DNA of 64,000 bases from Pipra filicauda (lineage: Eukaryota; Chordata; Aves; Passeriformes; Pipridae): NCBI RefSeq assembly GCF_003945595.2, contig NW_024104361.1:558001-622000 (forward strand), read 5' to 3'. A program made the position numbers and the translations under genes. Each line of letters opens with the position of its first letter. Position 1 is the stretch's first letter. This document shows positions 50,301 to 56,126 of the stretch, piece after piece. Below the pieces are notes generated by a model. The model was given only the letters and a program-made list of their open reading frames with translations, did no database searches and was not told where the DNA came from.

Positions 50301-53300
50301 TGATTTATCCCAAAACCCAGCTGGGACCCTCAAGAACAACATCACTCTCTGTGCAGGGAGCCCCAGTGTGAAGCTAAAAGGAAACCCACACTCCAGAGCT
50401 GCCTCGACAGTAAAAATCCAAGCATCAGCCAAGCCTGCAGGGCTGCAGGGACAGGGAGAGGGAGGATTTAGGGAGTGTTAGGGAGGGTGCTGCATCCAGC
50501 GAGGGGCCTCCAGGCTCCCACCAAGAGAGGTCCCTGGGAGGGTGGGTGTGAAGCCAGAGCAGCTCTATGGGGCTTTCTGCCTCTCCCAAGCCAAAGCTCT
50601 GCAATTCCCAGTCCTAGTGCAGGTCATACAGGATTTTTTCCAATGCTCCAGCCTAACGTGAGGAGACACATCACTCAAAAGCTACTGGTTCACCAATCCT
50701 GGGACACCGTGAAGGCTCTGGTTTGCTTGGGTGGTTTTTTTTCCTTAAGGTTCTGAGCTCTGGCAGTCCCAGGGAAGGATTGGCCAAGGTCCCTTCAGCC
50801 CAGGATGCGCAGCAGGAATCACAAAATGCTTTGGGTTGGAAGGAACCCTAAAGTTCATCTAGTTTCAACCCCCTTGCCACAGGCAAGGACACCTCTCACT
50901 AGACTGGACTGCCAAGGACTCTATCCAACCTGGCCCTGAACACTTCCAGGGATGGAAGCTCCAGGAGAAACAAGTCTCCATGTCCCCAGACACAGGTCCC
51001 CTCACAGACCCCAGCACCCCATGGGCCAGGGCTCTGTCAGCTTGGTGCCACCGTGATGCTGTGACTCACGGGCAGGGGTGTCTTGCACAATACAACTGAT
51101 TACAGCAAATTACAGCTTTGCATATTATGGAAAACCAAACTTGGAGCCAGTGGGCCTTAAAATGCTACGGAGGAGCAATGCCACAGAGGGGCCGATGGCA
51201 GCCAGTGAGCAGCTCAGGCATCCCCCACAGCCCTGATAATCCCCCCTTCCCATGGTGAGACGAGTGGGATGGCAGGAGGGGGCAGAGGGGATGGGCTAAT
51301 GATTTATTTCCCCCCCTCTCTCCTGCTCCAGCAAATGTTTTCACTCGCATTAGCATCGCTAAAGCCGGGAGGATATAAGTGAATAGGAAACAGCAGGAAC
51401 CTGTGGCTTTATGGCACCAACATCTGCTGTAATGAACTCCTCACAGACTCCATACAGCCCCTTCCACCCTCACCTCCCAGCCTTCCTGCTGCCTTCCTGG
51501 CACCCGCCTGCCAGCCTGGCTTGGCCCAGCAAAGCCCAGCTCAGGACTCTCCTACGATAACCTACGAGGCTGGCAGGATGATCCTCTGGCCCCAAACACA
51601 CTGGGAGGGAGAGAGCTGTGGGGCTGAGGATTTAAAAGTGCTGCCACTGCTAGAAATGGAAGGAAAACCAAGCTCCTTGAAGCATCTTGGCTTGCTTAAC
51701 TGACCCAAAATACAGATCTGTTTTTTAGATATTTTTATATATATTATTCCTGTACAGCTAGGACAGGGATGGAAAGGGAACTAGCATGCACAGCATCCAA
51801 GGGACCCATGGGATATACAAAGCAGGGAGATAAAGGACACAGATGGACTCTCCAAGCAAACTCCTTACAGGGTCAGCAGCCGTGTGCTTGTGCTTTCTAA
51901 ACAGAGAAAATGCAAGCTGGATTTCGCCTCTACCCCCCCCAACTACCACTTCCAAGAGATTCTGCCCTCTTTAAATCAGTGTTTTCCCATTTCTCTCCTT
52001 TTTTTGTTGTTGTTGTTTCGGTATTTCACCCTGCTGCTATCATACACAGAGAGCACCCCCTTCTAGGAGAGAGAAGGCTCCATAACCAACCAGCTACAGG
52101 AGAAAGAGACAAAACAAAAAAAACGGAGCAGATCCTTCCACATACTACTGTCCTTAAGCCTCCACTTCCAAAGGGCAGGATTGGATGAGCAACAGGTCTT
52201 GGAGCAGCTCTGCCCTGGCCATCTGCTCCCGACAACAGCAGCAGGCAGGCAGCCTCCTGCCACCACTGTCCTCACAGCTCACAGTGATGCTGATATCCCT
52301 TCCTCCCCAGGTGTTTTCCCACTGGTGATAGAGCAGAAGGATGGAAGGACAGTCCTTCACCAGGATGGCAGTGCCACACTGTCTGCAAACCCCTTTGTCA
52401 GCTAAGTGCCCCCCTCCAGCATCACCCTCGGGGTTTCAGCCACCCTTCTGCAGCCTCCGTGCAGCCCTCGAGGAAAGACCCTCACCTCAAGCAAGCTCCA
52501 AATCCTCACACAGTTTTCTCCTATCCAGAGGTGCACGCAGAGGAGCAGGAGGAAGCCTGGCAGGTAAAGCCCCAGGCTCAGGATGGGGGGATGTGCTGGG
52601 AACTGGGATTCCCCCAGCAGCAGTCCAGGGGATGGATGAGTGGACCAGCTGCTTCTGGGCTTCAGACCCACACCCAAAACAACACTTCTCCCCCTGCATT
52701 GCAAAACCCAACACAAACAATGTGTACATTCTCTGTTATCAAAAGAGAAAATTGTTTTCTAGGTGATGGCTCTCCCTCCCTCCTTAAAACCAGGCAAGGA
52801 TGGGGAAGGGAGCGGATGATCACCGGGTCTCGGCTGCCTCCTCTGCATCATCACATGCCACCTCTACACAACACTCCTGGAGAAACGCTAATTATAGCTC
52901 TACAGCTAAAAACTTTATTATACGCAGACATACATATGCCAGATTACCAGCGTGCCTTGAGAGAGCTCCCCAGGCTCAAACTCAGCCGGGTGGGTCAGGT
53001 TTAACTTGTTTGGTTTTTTTTTTTTCCTCATTCCCTCCCTCCCTCCTGCCCAGTTTTATTTCAACCCCTGCGTGAACTCGGTGCACACAAAAATAAAGAG
53101 GACAGAGCCAGGCACAGGGGTCCTGCACCACCAGCCCAGTGACATCTCACCCTCCCCTCGGCATCCCCACTGCTTGGTCACAGCTAAACCCTGCCCCGCA
53201 GCAGCCTGGCTAATCCAGCCCTCCCAAACCCATCCCCAGCATCCCACTCCATGTTGAGCCTCCGGGCCCCTCACTGCCCATCCCTACACCCCGGCACCGC

Positions 53301-54840
53301 TCCCAGCCAAGCAGGACACCAGTTGCCAGCCCTCAAACCTCTCCCTTCCCAACGAGGGAGAGTTTCTCCCGGCTGGAAGATGCCGCTGCAGGAACGTCCA
53401 GGCCACTGAATAAGTCAATAGTGCCATTCCTGTTTCCCATTCGCCCAAACACACTGGATCTTTGTGTGGCGGAGGCGGAAAAAATATTAATCTAATTAAA
53501 CTCCCTCCCTAAAATTCCTCGTCACCTTAATTACGCTTCAGAAAAGAAGGCTTGGTTCATTTTCCTAGAAAATCAGCTTGTCAGGAGACGCTTTCAACTC
53601 CTAACAAGACCGATCTGTGCTTTGCAACGTGTCCTCAAACCCTCGCCAGAAGCTGCGGGGAGCGAGAGATCCCGAATTCCCACGGGGATGACTACCCTGC
53701 CCATCACGGTTATGGTCTCTTCCAACCTCTAAAAGCCATCAAACTTTATGGGGCTCCACTTCTGAGCTCTACACTCGAGCACGTCTTTTTGCACCTGGAG
53801 AATAAACACCCGGCACCTTTGCTTTGCCACCGCCGGAGGATGACAAAGGACAGAGTCCCGAGATGCTGAGGATGTTCGGGAGTTGTGGAGTGGGTGTGGG
53901 GGGAAAAACACAGCTGAAAGGCTGAATTTGATCACAGGAGTCCTAACGAGAGAGGGCAGCAGGAGAGAGGTGGCTCTGTTTCTTGTCTGTGGCAGGGATT
54001 ACTGACGGAAGGGCTGGATTTAAGTGCATCTCAATCACGAGATTGCGTTGCGCACAGGAAACTTTGAAGAGCCGTAGGAAAAGACCACTTGGCTGCCTGG
54101 CCATCAGTGGCTCGGCTTATGAAAAAGCAGATTTATAAAAAAAAAAAAATAGATTAAAAAAAAAATCCAGGCTGAATAATCACTTCTTTGACACGCCGGG
54201 GAATCGCAGCTGGCGATACTACAAAAACAGGGCTGGGTTTGTTTTGCTTTTGCTAAGAAAAATAAATATATATATATATATACAGAGAGAGAGAGAAATA
54301 TAAGGAAGCGGCACGGCGAGGCGGGCAGGGAGCGGCGCTGGTAGCTCACATCCCCCCAGAGCATCCCCCCCGGAGCGGAGAGCGCTGCCAGCCCGTTTCC
54401 CCACGGAGCATCTCCCCCGGACTGGAGAACGCTGCCAGCCCGTATCCCCACGGAGCATCCCCCCCGGAGCGCAGAGCGTTGCCAGCTCCCACCCCCCCGG
54501 AGCACCATCCGCCCCGACCCGGAGCATCCCCCGAGCGCGGAGGGCGCTGCCAGCCCGCATCCCCCGCGAGCATCCCCCCCAAACGGCGCGGAGGGAGAGT
54601 CTCCCCTCCCGCCAACCCCTCAACCTTTATCTTAAAGGAAAACCAAAACAAACACGAACTCAGCGTCACAAGGCTGAACACCACAACCGGCAGTGAACTT
54701 TTTGGGGGGGGACGCTGCCCACCCTACAGCCTCCCGCACAGCCCCTCCAACCTTGTGCCCCCCTTACCTGCGGCGGCCAGCGCCCGGCGGAGCAGCAGCG
54801 GGAGGAGGAGGAGGGTGATGCGGAGGGCGGGCGGCGGCAT
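4037..54840 (-). CDS. UNC5B: UNC5B netrin receptor, complete 17-exon coding region
   Basis: Single-pass receptor for netrins (family knowledge: axon repulsion, vessel patterning, dependence-receptor apoptosis when ligand is absent). I joined 17 exons: 54840-54768, 17917-17696, 14266-14123, 12664-12561, 11969-11789, 11222-11055, 10227-10063, 9315-9283, 8792-8598, 8331-7939, 7342-7255, 7166-6998, 6892-6659, 5767-5618, 5354-5190, 5093-4912 and 4202-4037. Every border is GT/AG and every phase matches, giving 943 residues plus TGA. Order: signal peptide (1 to about 22), two Ig domains (about 45-240), two TSP1 repeats (about 243-352), helix (about 374-395), ZU5 (about 540-680), UPA (about 680-830), death domain (about 845-935). 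The start has a strong GCCGCC context. The ending ATEGDC and the stretch KLSMDRYLNYF point to UNC5B over UNC5A/C/D. Skipping exon 8 would leave 932 residues. Intron 1 is 36,850 bp; the others are 88-3,429 bp. Paralogue choice rests on remembered family sequences. Confidence 0.96.
4495..4745 (-). mobile_element. CR1 LINE 3' tail in UNC5B intron 16
   Basis: Reverse complement of the CR1 tail (TTCCAACCCCCTGCCATGGG, CTTCCAGGGATGGGGCAGCC, GGGAAGAATTTCTTCCCAAT). Lies in intron 16 in the same orientation as the gene. Confidence 0.9.
4912..5093 (-). CDS. UNC5B: UNC5B exon 16: linker and death domain start
   Basis: Residues 829-889 (182 nt). A variable linker ([19 protein letters not shown]) leads into [20 protein letters not shown] and [15 protein letters not shown], the first helices of the death domain. 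Acceptor CTTGCAG|CACTCC; donor GGACCG|GTGGGT. Confidence 0.95.
5190..5354 (-). CDS. UNC5B: UNC5B exon 15: UPA domain, end
   Basis: Residues 774-828 (165 nt, phase 0-0). Encodes [19 protein letters not shown], then [20 protein letters not shown] and QLHITLGE. Acceptor GCCTGCAG|GAAATC; donor GGAGAG|GTGAGC. Confidence 0.95.
5618..5767 (-). CDS. UNC5B: UNC5B exon 14: UPA domain
   Basis: Residues 724-773 (150 nt, phase 0-0). Encodes [20 protein letters not shown] and [20 protein letters not shown], strongly conserved UPA sequence. Acceptor TGCACACAG|GAGGTG; donor TACCAG|GTGAGG. Confidence 0.95.
6659..6892 (-). CDS. UNC5B: UNC5B exon 13: ZU5 to UPA junction
   Basis: Residues 646-723 (234 nt, phase 0-0). 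Encodes [39 protein letters not shown] and [20 protein letters not shown]. This joins the end of ZU5 to the UPA domain that packs against ZU5 and the death domain in the autoinhibited receptor. Acceptor CATCTGTAG|GAAGTT; donor CTGAAG|GTAAAT. Confidence 0.95.
6998..7166 (-). CDS. UNC5B: UNC5B exon 12: ZU5 domain, part 2
   Basis: Residues 589-645 (169 nt). Encodes [20 protein letters not shown] followed by [20 protein letters not shown], the core of ZU5. The joined start reads LLPSEG. Acceptor TCCCCAG|CCTGCC; donor CTGGGAG|GTAAGG. The preceding intron is only 88 bp. Confidence 0.95.
7255..7342 (-). CDS. UNC5B: UNC5B exon 11: ZU5 domain, part 1
   Basis: Residues 560-589 (88 nt, phase 1 to 2). 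Encodes [20 protein letters not shown], the conserved early strands of ZU5. Acceptor ATTCCAG|GGGTGA; donor GTGCCCT|GTAAGT. Confidence 0.95.
7470..7636 (-). mobile_element. CR1 LINE fragment in UNC5B intron 10
   Basis: Reverse CR1 tail: TTGGGTTGGAAGGGACCTTA, AAGATCATTTTGTTCCAACC and the CAGCTTCTCTGGG segment. Ends abruptly after the AGAGAAGCTGTGG block. Confidence 0.85.
7939..8331 (-). CDS. UNC5B: UNC5B exon 10: cytoplasmic linker
   Basis: Residues 429-560 (393 nt, the largest coding exon). Includes [20 protein letters not shown] and [20 protein letters not shown], conserved juxtamembrane segments of UNC5B. It ends with [16 protein letters not shown], the entry to ZU5. The middle (serine- and glycine-rich) is expected to be disordered. 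Acceptor TCCCCCAG|ACAACT; donor GCACTG|GTAAGC. Confidence 0.95.
8411..8522 (-). mobile_element. CR1 LINE fragment in UNC5B intron 9
   Basis: Short reverse CR1 tail: CACAGAATCCTAAAATGG, GGTTGGAAGGGACTTTCAGG, TTCCAACCCCTCTGCCACGG. Occupies over a third of a 266-bp intron, close to exon 9. Confidence 0.85.
8598..8792 (-). CDS. UNC5B: UNC5B exon 9: transmembrane helix and caspase site
   Basis: Residues 364-429 (195 nt). Contains the helix (about Y374 to V395, [19 protein letters not shown]), a stop-transfer YRRRCR, then [17 protein letters not shown] ending at D409 matches the known caspase-3 cleavage motif of mammalian UNC5B (D412), which releases the pro-apoptotic intracellular fragment. Acceptor CTCCCAG|TGCTGG; donor CGGCACG|GTGAGA. 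Confidence 0.96.
9260..9274 (-). promoter_or_regulatory. YCAY triplet downstream of the microexon 8 donor
   Basis: TCAT, TCAT and CCAT within 15 nt, starting 8 nt into intron 8. Downstream YCAY clusters tend to favour inclusion when bound by NOVA. Confidence 0.45.
9283..9315 (-). CDS. UNC5B: UNC5B exon 8: 33-nt cassette microexon
   Basis: Exactly 33 nt between CCTAACAG and GTAAGT, phase 1-1. Joined to its neighbours it encodes [11 protein letters not shown], inserted between the second TSP1 repeat and the transmembrane helix. This closely resembles the short juxtamembrane insert I recall in human UNC5B at the same place. It is the eighth coding exon, which matches the mammalian exon 8 whose skipping gives the reported isoform UNC5B-delta8. 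Skipping here would join LCLQ directly to MLEATGD. NOVA-type YCAY clusters flank it on both sides. Confidence 0.88.
9346..9375 (-). promoter_or_regulatory. YCAY cluster upstream of microexon 8 (candidate NOVA site)
   Basis: On the transcript strand, seven YCAY motifs (TCAT, TCAT, CCAT, TCAT, TCAC, TCAC, CCAT), some sharing a base, fall within 30 nt, 31-60 nt upstream of the exon 8 acceptor. NOVA proteins bind YCAY clusters; upstream clusters usually promote skipping. The motifs are read directly; NOVA use is inferred. Confidence 0.6.
10063..10227 (-). CDS. UNC5B: UNC5B exon 7: second thrombospondin type 1 repeat
   Basis: Residues 298-353 (165 nt, one TSP1 module, phase 1-1). Encodes [17 protein letters not shown] and the closing NCTDGLCLQ, which includes a potential N-glycosylation site. 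Acceptor CCCGCAG|TGGATG; donor CTGCAGA|GTGAGT. Its final A can join either the microexon (codon AAT) or exon 9 (codon ATG), so both splice choices stay in frame. Confidence 0.95.
10430..10965 (-). mobile_element. Longer CR1 LINE copy in UNC5B intron 6
   Basis: Reverse orientation. Extends past the tail into the body: CCTTGTCAGCCCCTTCAGGC, CAGGCTGAACAATCCCAACT, GGACCCCAGAGCTGGACGCA. About 0.54 kb, filling most of the 827-bp intron between the two TSP1 exons. Confidence 0.92.
11055..11222 (-). CDS. UNC5B: UNC5B exon 6: first thrombospondin type 1 repeat
   Basis: Residues 242-298 (168 nt, exactly one TSP1 module, phase 1-1). The W-ladder [10 protein letters not shown] and the [12 protein letters not shown] strand are visible; the tryptophans are the usual C-mannosylation positions in this fold. 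Acceptor CTGCAG|TGAACG; donor TGCCCAG|GTAAGG. The following intron is largely filled by a CR1 copy. Confidence 0.96.
11789..11969 (-). CDS. UNC5B: UNC5B exon 5: end of second Ig domain
   Basis: Residues 182-242 (181 nt). Encodes [18 protein letters not shown], then [19 protein letters not shown], giving the second Ig2 cysteine in the classic DxAxYxC signature. NYT is a potential N-glycosylation site. Acceptor TTGCCAG|GTGGAG; donor GTCTACG|GTACCA, weaker than its neighbours but phase-correct. Confidence 0.95.
12561..12664 (-). CDS. UNC5B: UNC5B exon 4: start of second Ig domain
   Basis: Residues 147-181 (104 nt). Encodes [15 protein letters not shown] followed by [20 protein letters not shown], the first strands of Ig2 with its first cysteine. 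It ends in phase 0. Acceptor CCTCCCAG|ACCTAC; donor GCCGAG|GTGAGT. Confidence 0.95.
13437..13572 (+). mobile_element. CR1 LINE fragment in UNC5B intron 3
   Basis: Plus-strand tail: TTCAAGGCCGGGTTGGACGT, CTAGTGGAAGGTGTCCCTGA, TAAGGTCCCTTCTAACCCAG, ending ATTCCATGATCC. Confidence 0.85.
14123..14266 (-). CDS. UNC5B: UNC5B exon 3: end of first Ig domain
   Basis: Residues 99-147 (144 nt). Contains [20 protein letters not shown] followed by [20 protein letters not shown], the F and G strands of Ig1 with the YWCQC cysteine signature shared by UNC5 proteins. Acceptor CTTCCAG|GCATGC; donor ATAGCGT|GTAAGT. Confidence 0.96.
15893..16041 (+). mobile_element. CR1 LINE fragment in UNC5B intron 2
   Basis: Plus-strand tail: CCATTCCTGGGAGTGTTCCA, GGATGGGGTTTGGAGCAACC, TAAGGTCTCTTCCAACACAA, then ATTCTGGGATTATATGA. 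More diverged than most copies here. Confidence 0.8.
17696..17917 (-). CDS. UNC5B: UNC5B exon 2: start of first Ig domain
   Basis: Residues 25-99 (222 nt, phase 1 at both ends). After a short linker ([18 protein letters not shown]) it enters the first Ig-like domain with [14 protein letters not shown] and the cysteines of [14 protein letters not shown]. The first Ig domain contributes to netrin binding in the family. Acceptor CCTGGCAG|GGCTGG; donor GTCACTG|GTGAGC. Confidence 0.95.
19197..19229. repeat. (GGA)n/(GAA)n simple repeat
   Basis: Purine-rich GAGGAGGAGG then GAAGAAGAG tract in intron 1. Confidence 0.8.
23655..23891 (+). mobile_element. CR1 LINE 3' tail in intron 1
   Basis: Plus-strand tail from GACAGAGGGGAAATTTAGGT through GTTGCCCAGAGAAACTGTGG to AACCATTCCATGATTCTATC. 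Confidence 0.9.
24887..25001. repeat. 23-bp minisatellite, about 5 copies
   Basis: Imperfect 23-bp units of the form AGCATCCCTGCACATCCCAC plus three bases, five in a row, in intron 1. Confidence 0.75.
25110..25720. promoter_or_regulatory. AT-rich candidate conserved noncoding element in intron 1
   Basis: Repeat-free AT-rich block that keeps scattered CpGs. Contains ATTACGCATTACGTC, a 13-bp inverted repeat GATTATTATAATC overlapping the TCF/LEF core ATCAAAG (25177-25193), and GTAAACAGCTG, a FOX-like core fused to an E-box. Such composition is typical of developmental enhancers; conservation cannot be tested here. Confidence 0.35.
29415..29836 (+). mobile_element. CR1 LINE copy (body and tail) in intron 1
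   Basis: Plus strand. Body segment GAGAGGTTGGGAGAGCTGGA, TTGTTCAGCCTGGAGAAAAG, then the full tail to AACCCAAACTGTTCCGTGAT. Confidence 0.92.
31385..31870. repeat. Degenerate minisatellite built on GAGCATYGCAGGACACCCC
   Basis: About 20 irregular copies of a unit near GAGCATTGCAGGACACCCC. Some are separated by longer spacers such as TGAGCAGGGCTCT or AAAAAGAGCTCTG, so spacing varies (about 20-40 bp). The repetitive open frames over this region are products of the repeat. Confidence 0.85.
32998..33090 (-). mobile_element. Short CR1 LINE fragment in intron 1
   Basis: Reverse tail only: TCACAGACGAGTTTCGTTTG, TTAAAGATCATCTCATTCCA, ending near CCTTCCACTAAAA. Confidence 0.8.
33755..33772 (+). promoter_or_regulatory. 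Three contiguous SOX-like motifs
   Basis: ACAAAG, AACAAT and ACAATG abut exactly within 18 bp, in AT-rich, repeat-free intron 1 sequence. All resemble the SOX HMG core (ACAAT/ACAAAG). Confidence 0.4.
34686..34868 (-). mobile_element. Diverged CR1 LINE of another subfamily, intron 1
   Basis: Reverse orientation. GAACCATCAGGTTGGAAAAG, ACCACTGAGTCCAACTGTAC and TCCTTGGACACCCCCAGGGA mark a different CR1 subfamily from the majority here. Confidence 0.75.
36378..36616 (+). mobile_element. CR1 LINE with internal deletion, intron 1
   Basis: Plus strand. Body sequence (GGCTGGGAGAGCTGGAATTG, TTCAGCCTGGAGAAGAGAAG, GGAGAGCTGGAGAGGGAC) jumps straight to the last bases of the tail (TAACCCAAACCATTCTGTGA). 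The usual 250 bp or so between them is missing. Confidence 0.8.
37010..37037. repeat. (GGA)n simple repeat
   Basis: Eight or nine uninterrupted GAG/AGG triplets inside the CpG-rich block of intron 1. Confidence 0.85.
37204..37227. promoter_or_regulatory. Perfect 24-bp palindrome
   Basis: The left arm GTAATTATCCCC is followed directly by its exact reverse complement. Each arm contains a TAATTA homeodomain core next to TATCC. It is a natural site for a homodimeric factor. Confidence 0.6.
37960..38110. promoter_or_regulatory. AT-rich candidate regulatory block in intron 1
   Basis: Homeobox-like cores (CTAATGAAG, CTAATTAGC) and CATATG and CAGCTC-type sites in a repeat-free stretch close to the internal CpG block. 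Weak, motif-only evidence. Confidence 0.25.
41357..41384. repeat. Poly(T) tract
   Basis: More than 20 consecutive T on the plus strand, in intron 1. Confidence 0.85.
42485..42600. promoter_or_regulatory. AT-rich candidate regulatory block in intron 1
   Basis: Contains ATATTAATAG, GCTAATTTCCTAATC, CTTAATTACG and TGAGTCAG (AP-1-like) in about 115 bp without repeats. Weak, motif-only evidence. Confidence 0.25.
44521..44556. repeat. (GGAT/GGAC)n simple repeat
   Basis: Interrupted tetranucleotide tract of GGAT and GGAC units on the plus strand. Confidence 0.85.
45270..45321. repeat. (TA)n-rich simple repeat
   Basis: TATATA runs broken by ACACACATG; likely a length-variable microsatellite. Confidence 0.85.
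46850..46930 (-). mobile_element. Short CR1 LINE fragment in intron 1
   Basis: Reverse tail: ATCACAGAATCACTAAGGTT, GGAAAAGACCTCCAGGGTCA, GAGTCCAACC. Resembles the subfamily at 34686. Confidence 0.7.
50815..50960 (-). mobile_element. CR1 LINE fragment in intron 1
   Basis: Reverse tail: AATGCTTTGGGTTGGAAGGA, TTCAACCCCCTTGCCACAGG, ACACTTCCAGGGATGGAAGC. Confidence 0.82.
54264..54298. repeat. (AT)n(AG)n compound microsatellite
   Basis: ATATATATAT followed by AGAGAGAGAG, just outside the GC-rich minisatellite. Confidence 0.85.
54330..54592. repeat. GC-rich 47-bp minisatellite next to exon 1
   Basis: About four to five imperfect units, each with CGGAGCATCCCCCCCGGAGC then GCTGCCAGCCCGT. Two successive spacings are 47 bp and later ones vary. 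It lies about 200 bp inside intron 1. The minus (transcribed-sense) strand carries repeated G runs (GGGGGGATGCTCCG). Confidence 0.8.
54768..54840 (-). CDS. UNC5B: UNC5B coding exon 1: signal peptide
   Basis: Encodes residues 1-24 and the first base of codon 25. The protein begins MPPPALRI and runs into a leucine-rich core, then RRALAAA, a typical secretory signal peptide. The ATG is preceded by GCCGCC, a strong Kozak context. The donor is GCAG|GTAAGG. It sits inside the CpG-rich promoter block. The reading frame stays open upstream to 55453, but that is GC-rich 5'UTR and CR1 sequence with no better start. Confidence 0.9.
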
Positions 54841-54849
54841 GGCGGCGGG

Positions 54850-55260
54850 ACTGGGATCGGGATGGGATGGGATCGGGACGGGAGCGGAGCGCTGCCCGCC
54901 CGCCTCGCCACTGCCGGGCTGCCCGGCACGGGGGGCGGGGCCTGGGGCGGGGCCTGGGGGCGGGGCCTGGGGCCCTCCATCCCTGCGATGAGCTGCGACC
55001 GGGCTCAGCCTCTCTCCGTCCCTCCCTCCCCCGGTACCTCCGCCCGCCCCGTCCCGGGATACGGGGATGGAGCCAGGCCGGGAGAGCGGCTGCGGGGCCG
55101 GCGTGGGGAACCCGCGTTAACCCACGGAGCGGCGGGTCCCGCTGTGCAGTGGGGCCGAGCGGGCACAAGGGGGAGCCCCGCAACGCGCTCGGCGCCGAGT
55201 CCCCCCCTTCCTCCCCCGCCGCGTCCTCCTCCCCCTGCAAAAATACTTTGCACGAGTGAA
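54850..55260 (-). promoter_or_regulatory. UNC5B: UNC5B CpG-rich promoter and 5'UTR region
   Basis: GC- and CpG-rich sequence just upstream of the ATG, without TATA, bounded upstream by a CR1 copy at 55312. Three GC boxes (GGGCGGGGCC) lie at 54931-54967, spaced about 11-12 bp, 91-127 bp before the ATG. These are SP/KLF-type sites and suggest a TATA-less start, which I cannot place exactly. Confidence 0.65.
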
Positions 55261-55311
55261 GCGGCGCATCCTGCTGCGATGTGAGTGCCGTGGGGTGGCG
55301 GAATGGACGCT

Positions 55312-55650
55312 TATCATGGAATGCTTTGGGTTGGAAGGGACCTGAAAGTCCATCTCTTTCCACCCCCCTGCCGTGGGCAGGGACACCTTCCACTAGACCA
55401 GCCCAGAGCCCCGTCCAGCCTGGCGGCCTTGAACATTTCCAGGGATGTGGCATCCACAGCTACGCTGGGCAACCTGTGCCTGGGCCTCACCGTCCTCACA
55501 GGGAAGATTTTCTTCCCAATATCTAAGCCAAACCTCCTCTTTAGCCGTGTGAAGGCATTCCCCCCTTGTTCTGTCCATACTCTTGTAAAAAGTCTCTCTC
55601 CATCTTTCTTGTAAGCTCCCTTCAGGTACTCTTATACCCCCCCTTCCCCC
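55312..55650 (-). mobile_element. CR1 LINE 3' tail just upstream of the promoter
   Basis: Reverse orientation: TTATCATGGAATGCTTTGGG through GGGAAGATTTTCTTCCCAAT to TTTCTTGTAAGCTCCCTTCA. It bounds the CpG-rich promoter block. Confidence 0.9.
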
Positions 55651-55819
55651 CTCCCAAGAGTGGGCATTAAAATCCAGGCTGCAAGATGTACCCACAGGAG
55701 CATAAAGATAACATATGCACACACACACAAATAATTAAAAATAAAATTCCTACACTGAGGGAGGTATCCTGCAACTGCTCCTCAATACGTGGCCTTTTGG
55801 TACTTAAAGGGGGCTTATA

Positions 55820-56126
55820 AAAAAGATGGAGAGTGACTTTTTACTGGAGCAGGTAGTGATAGGACAAGGGGGAACGTTTTTAAACTGAAAGAGGAGAGAT
55901 TTAGGTTAGATGTTAGGAGGAATTTCTTGCCTGTGAGGATGGTGAGGCTGTTGCACAGGTTGCCCAGAGAAGCTGTGGCTGCCCCATCCCTGGAAGTGTT
56001 GAAGGCGGGGTTATACAGGGCTTGGAGCAATCTGGGATAGTGGAAGGTGTCCCTGCCTATGGCAGGGGATTGGATCTAAATGATCTAAGGTCTCTTCCAA
56101 CCCAAACCATTTCGTGATTCCATGAT
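55820..56126 (+). mobile_element. CR1 LINE 3' tail upstream of UNC5B
   Basis: Plus strand: GATGGAGAGTGACTTTTTAC, GATAGGACAAGGGGGAACG, then the tail to CATTTCGTGATTCCATGATA. Lies head-to-head with the reverse copy at 55312-55650. Confidence 0.9.

Larger units (their letters stand above)
17918..54767 (-). other. UNC5B: UNC5B intron 1 (36.85 kb)
   Basis: Between coding exons 1 and 2. I see no convincing nested gene; the reading frames inside are GC- or repeat-driven. It holds nine CR1 fragments or shorter remnants, three minisatellites, simple repeats, an internal CpG-rich block (about 36.8-37.4 kb) and several AT-rich, repeat-free stretches with dense homeobox, SOX, TCF and FOX-like motifs listed separately. 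Long first introns of developmental genes commonly host enhancers. Confidence 0.85.

Noticed and set aside
4037..54840. Assignment to UNC5A, UNC5C or UNC5D
   Set aside because: The C-terminal tail, death-domain wording and the short juxtamembrane cassette fit UNC5B best, and the length of 943 matches.
54764..55453. 229-codon minus-strand frame extending UNC5B upstream
   Set aside because: The true start at 54840 has a signal peptide and Kozak context. Upstream codons are GC-rich 5'UTR and then CR1 tail sequence.
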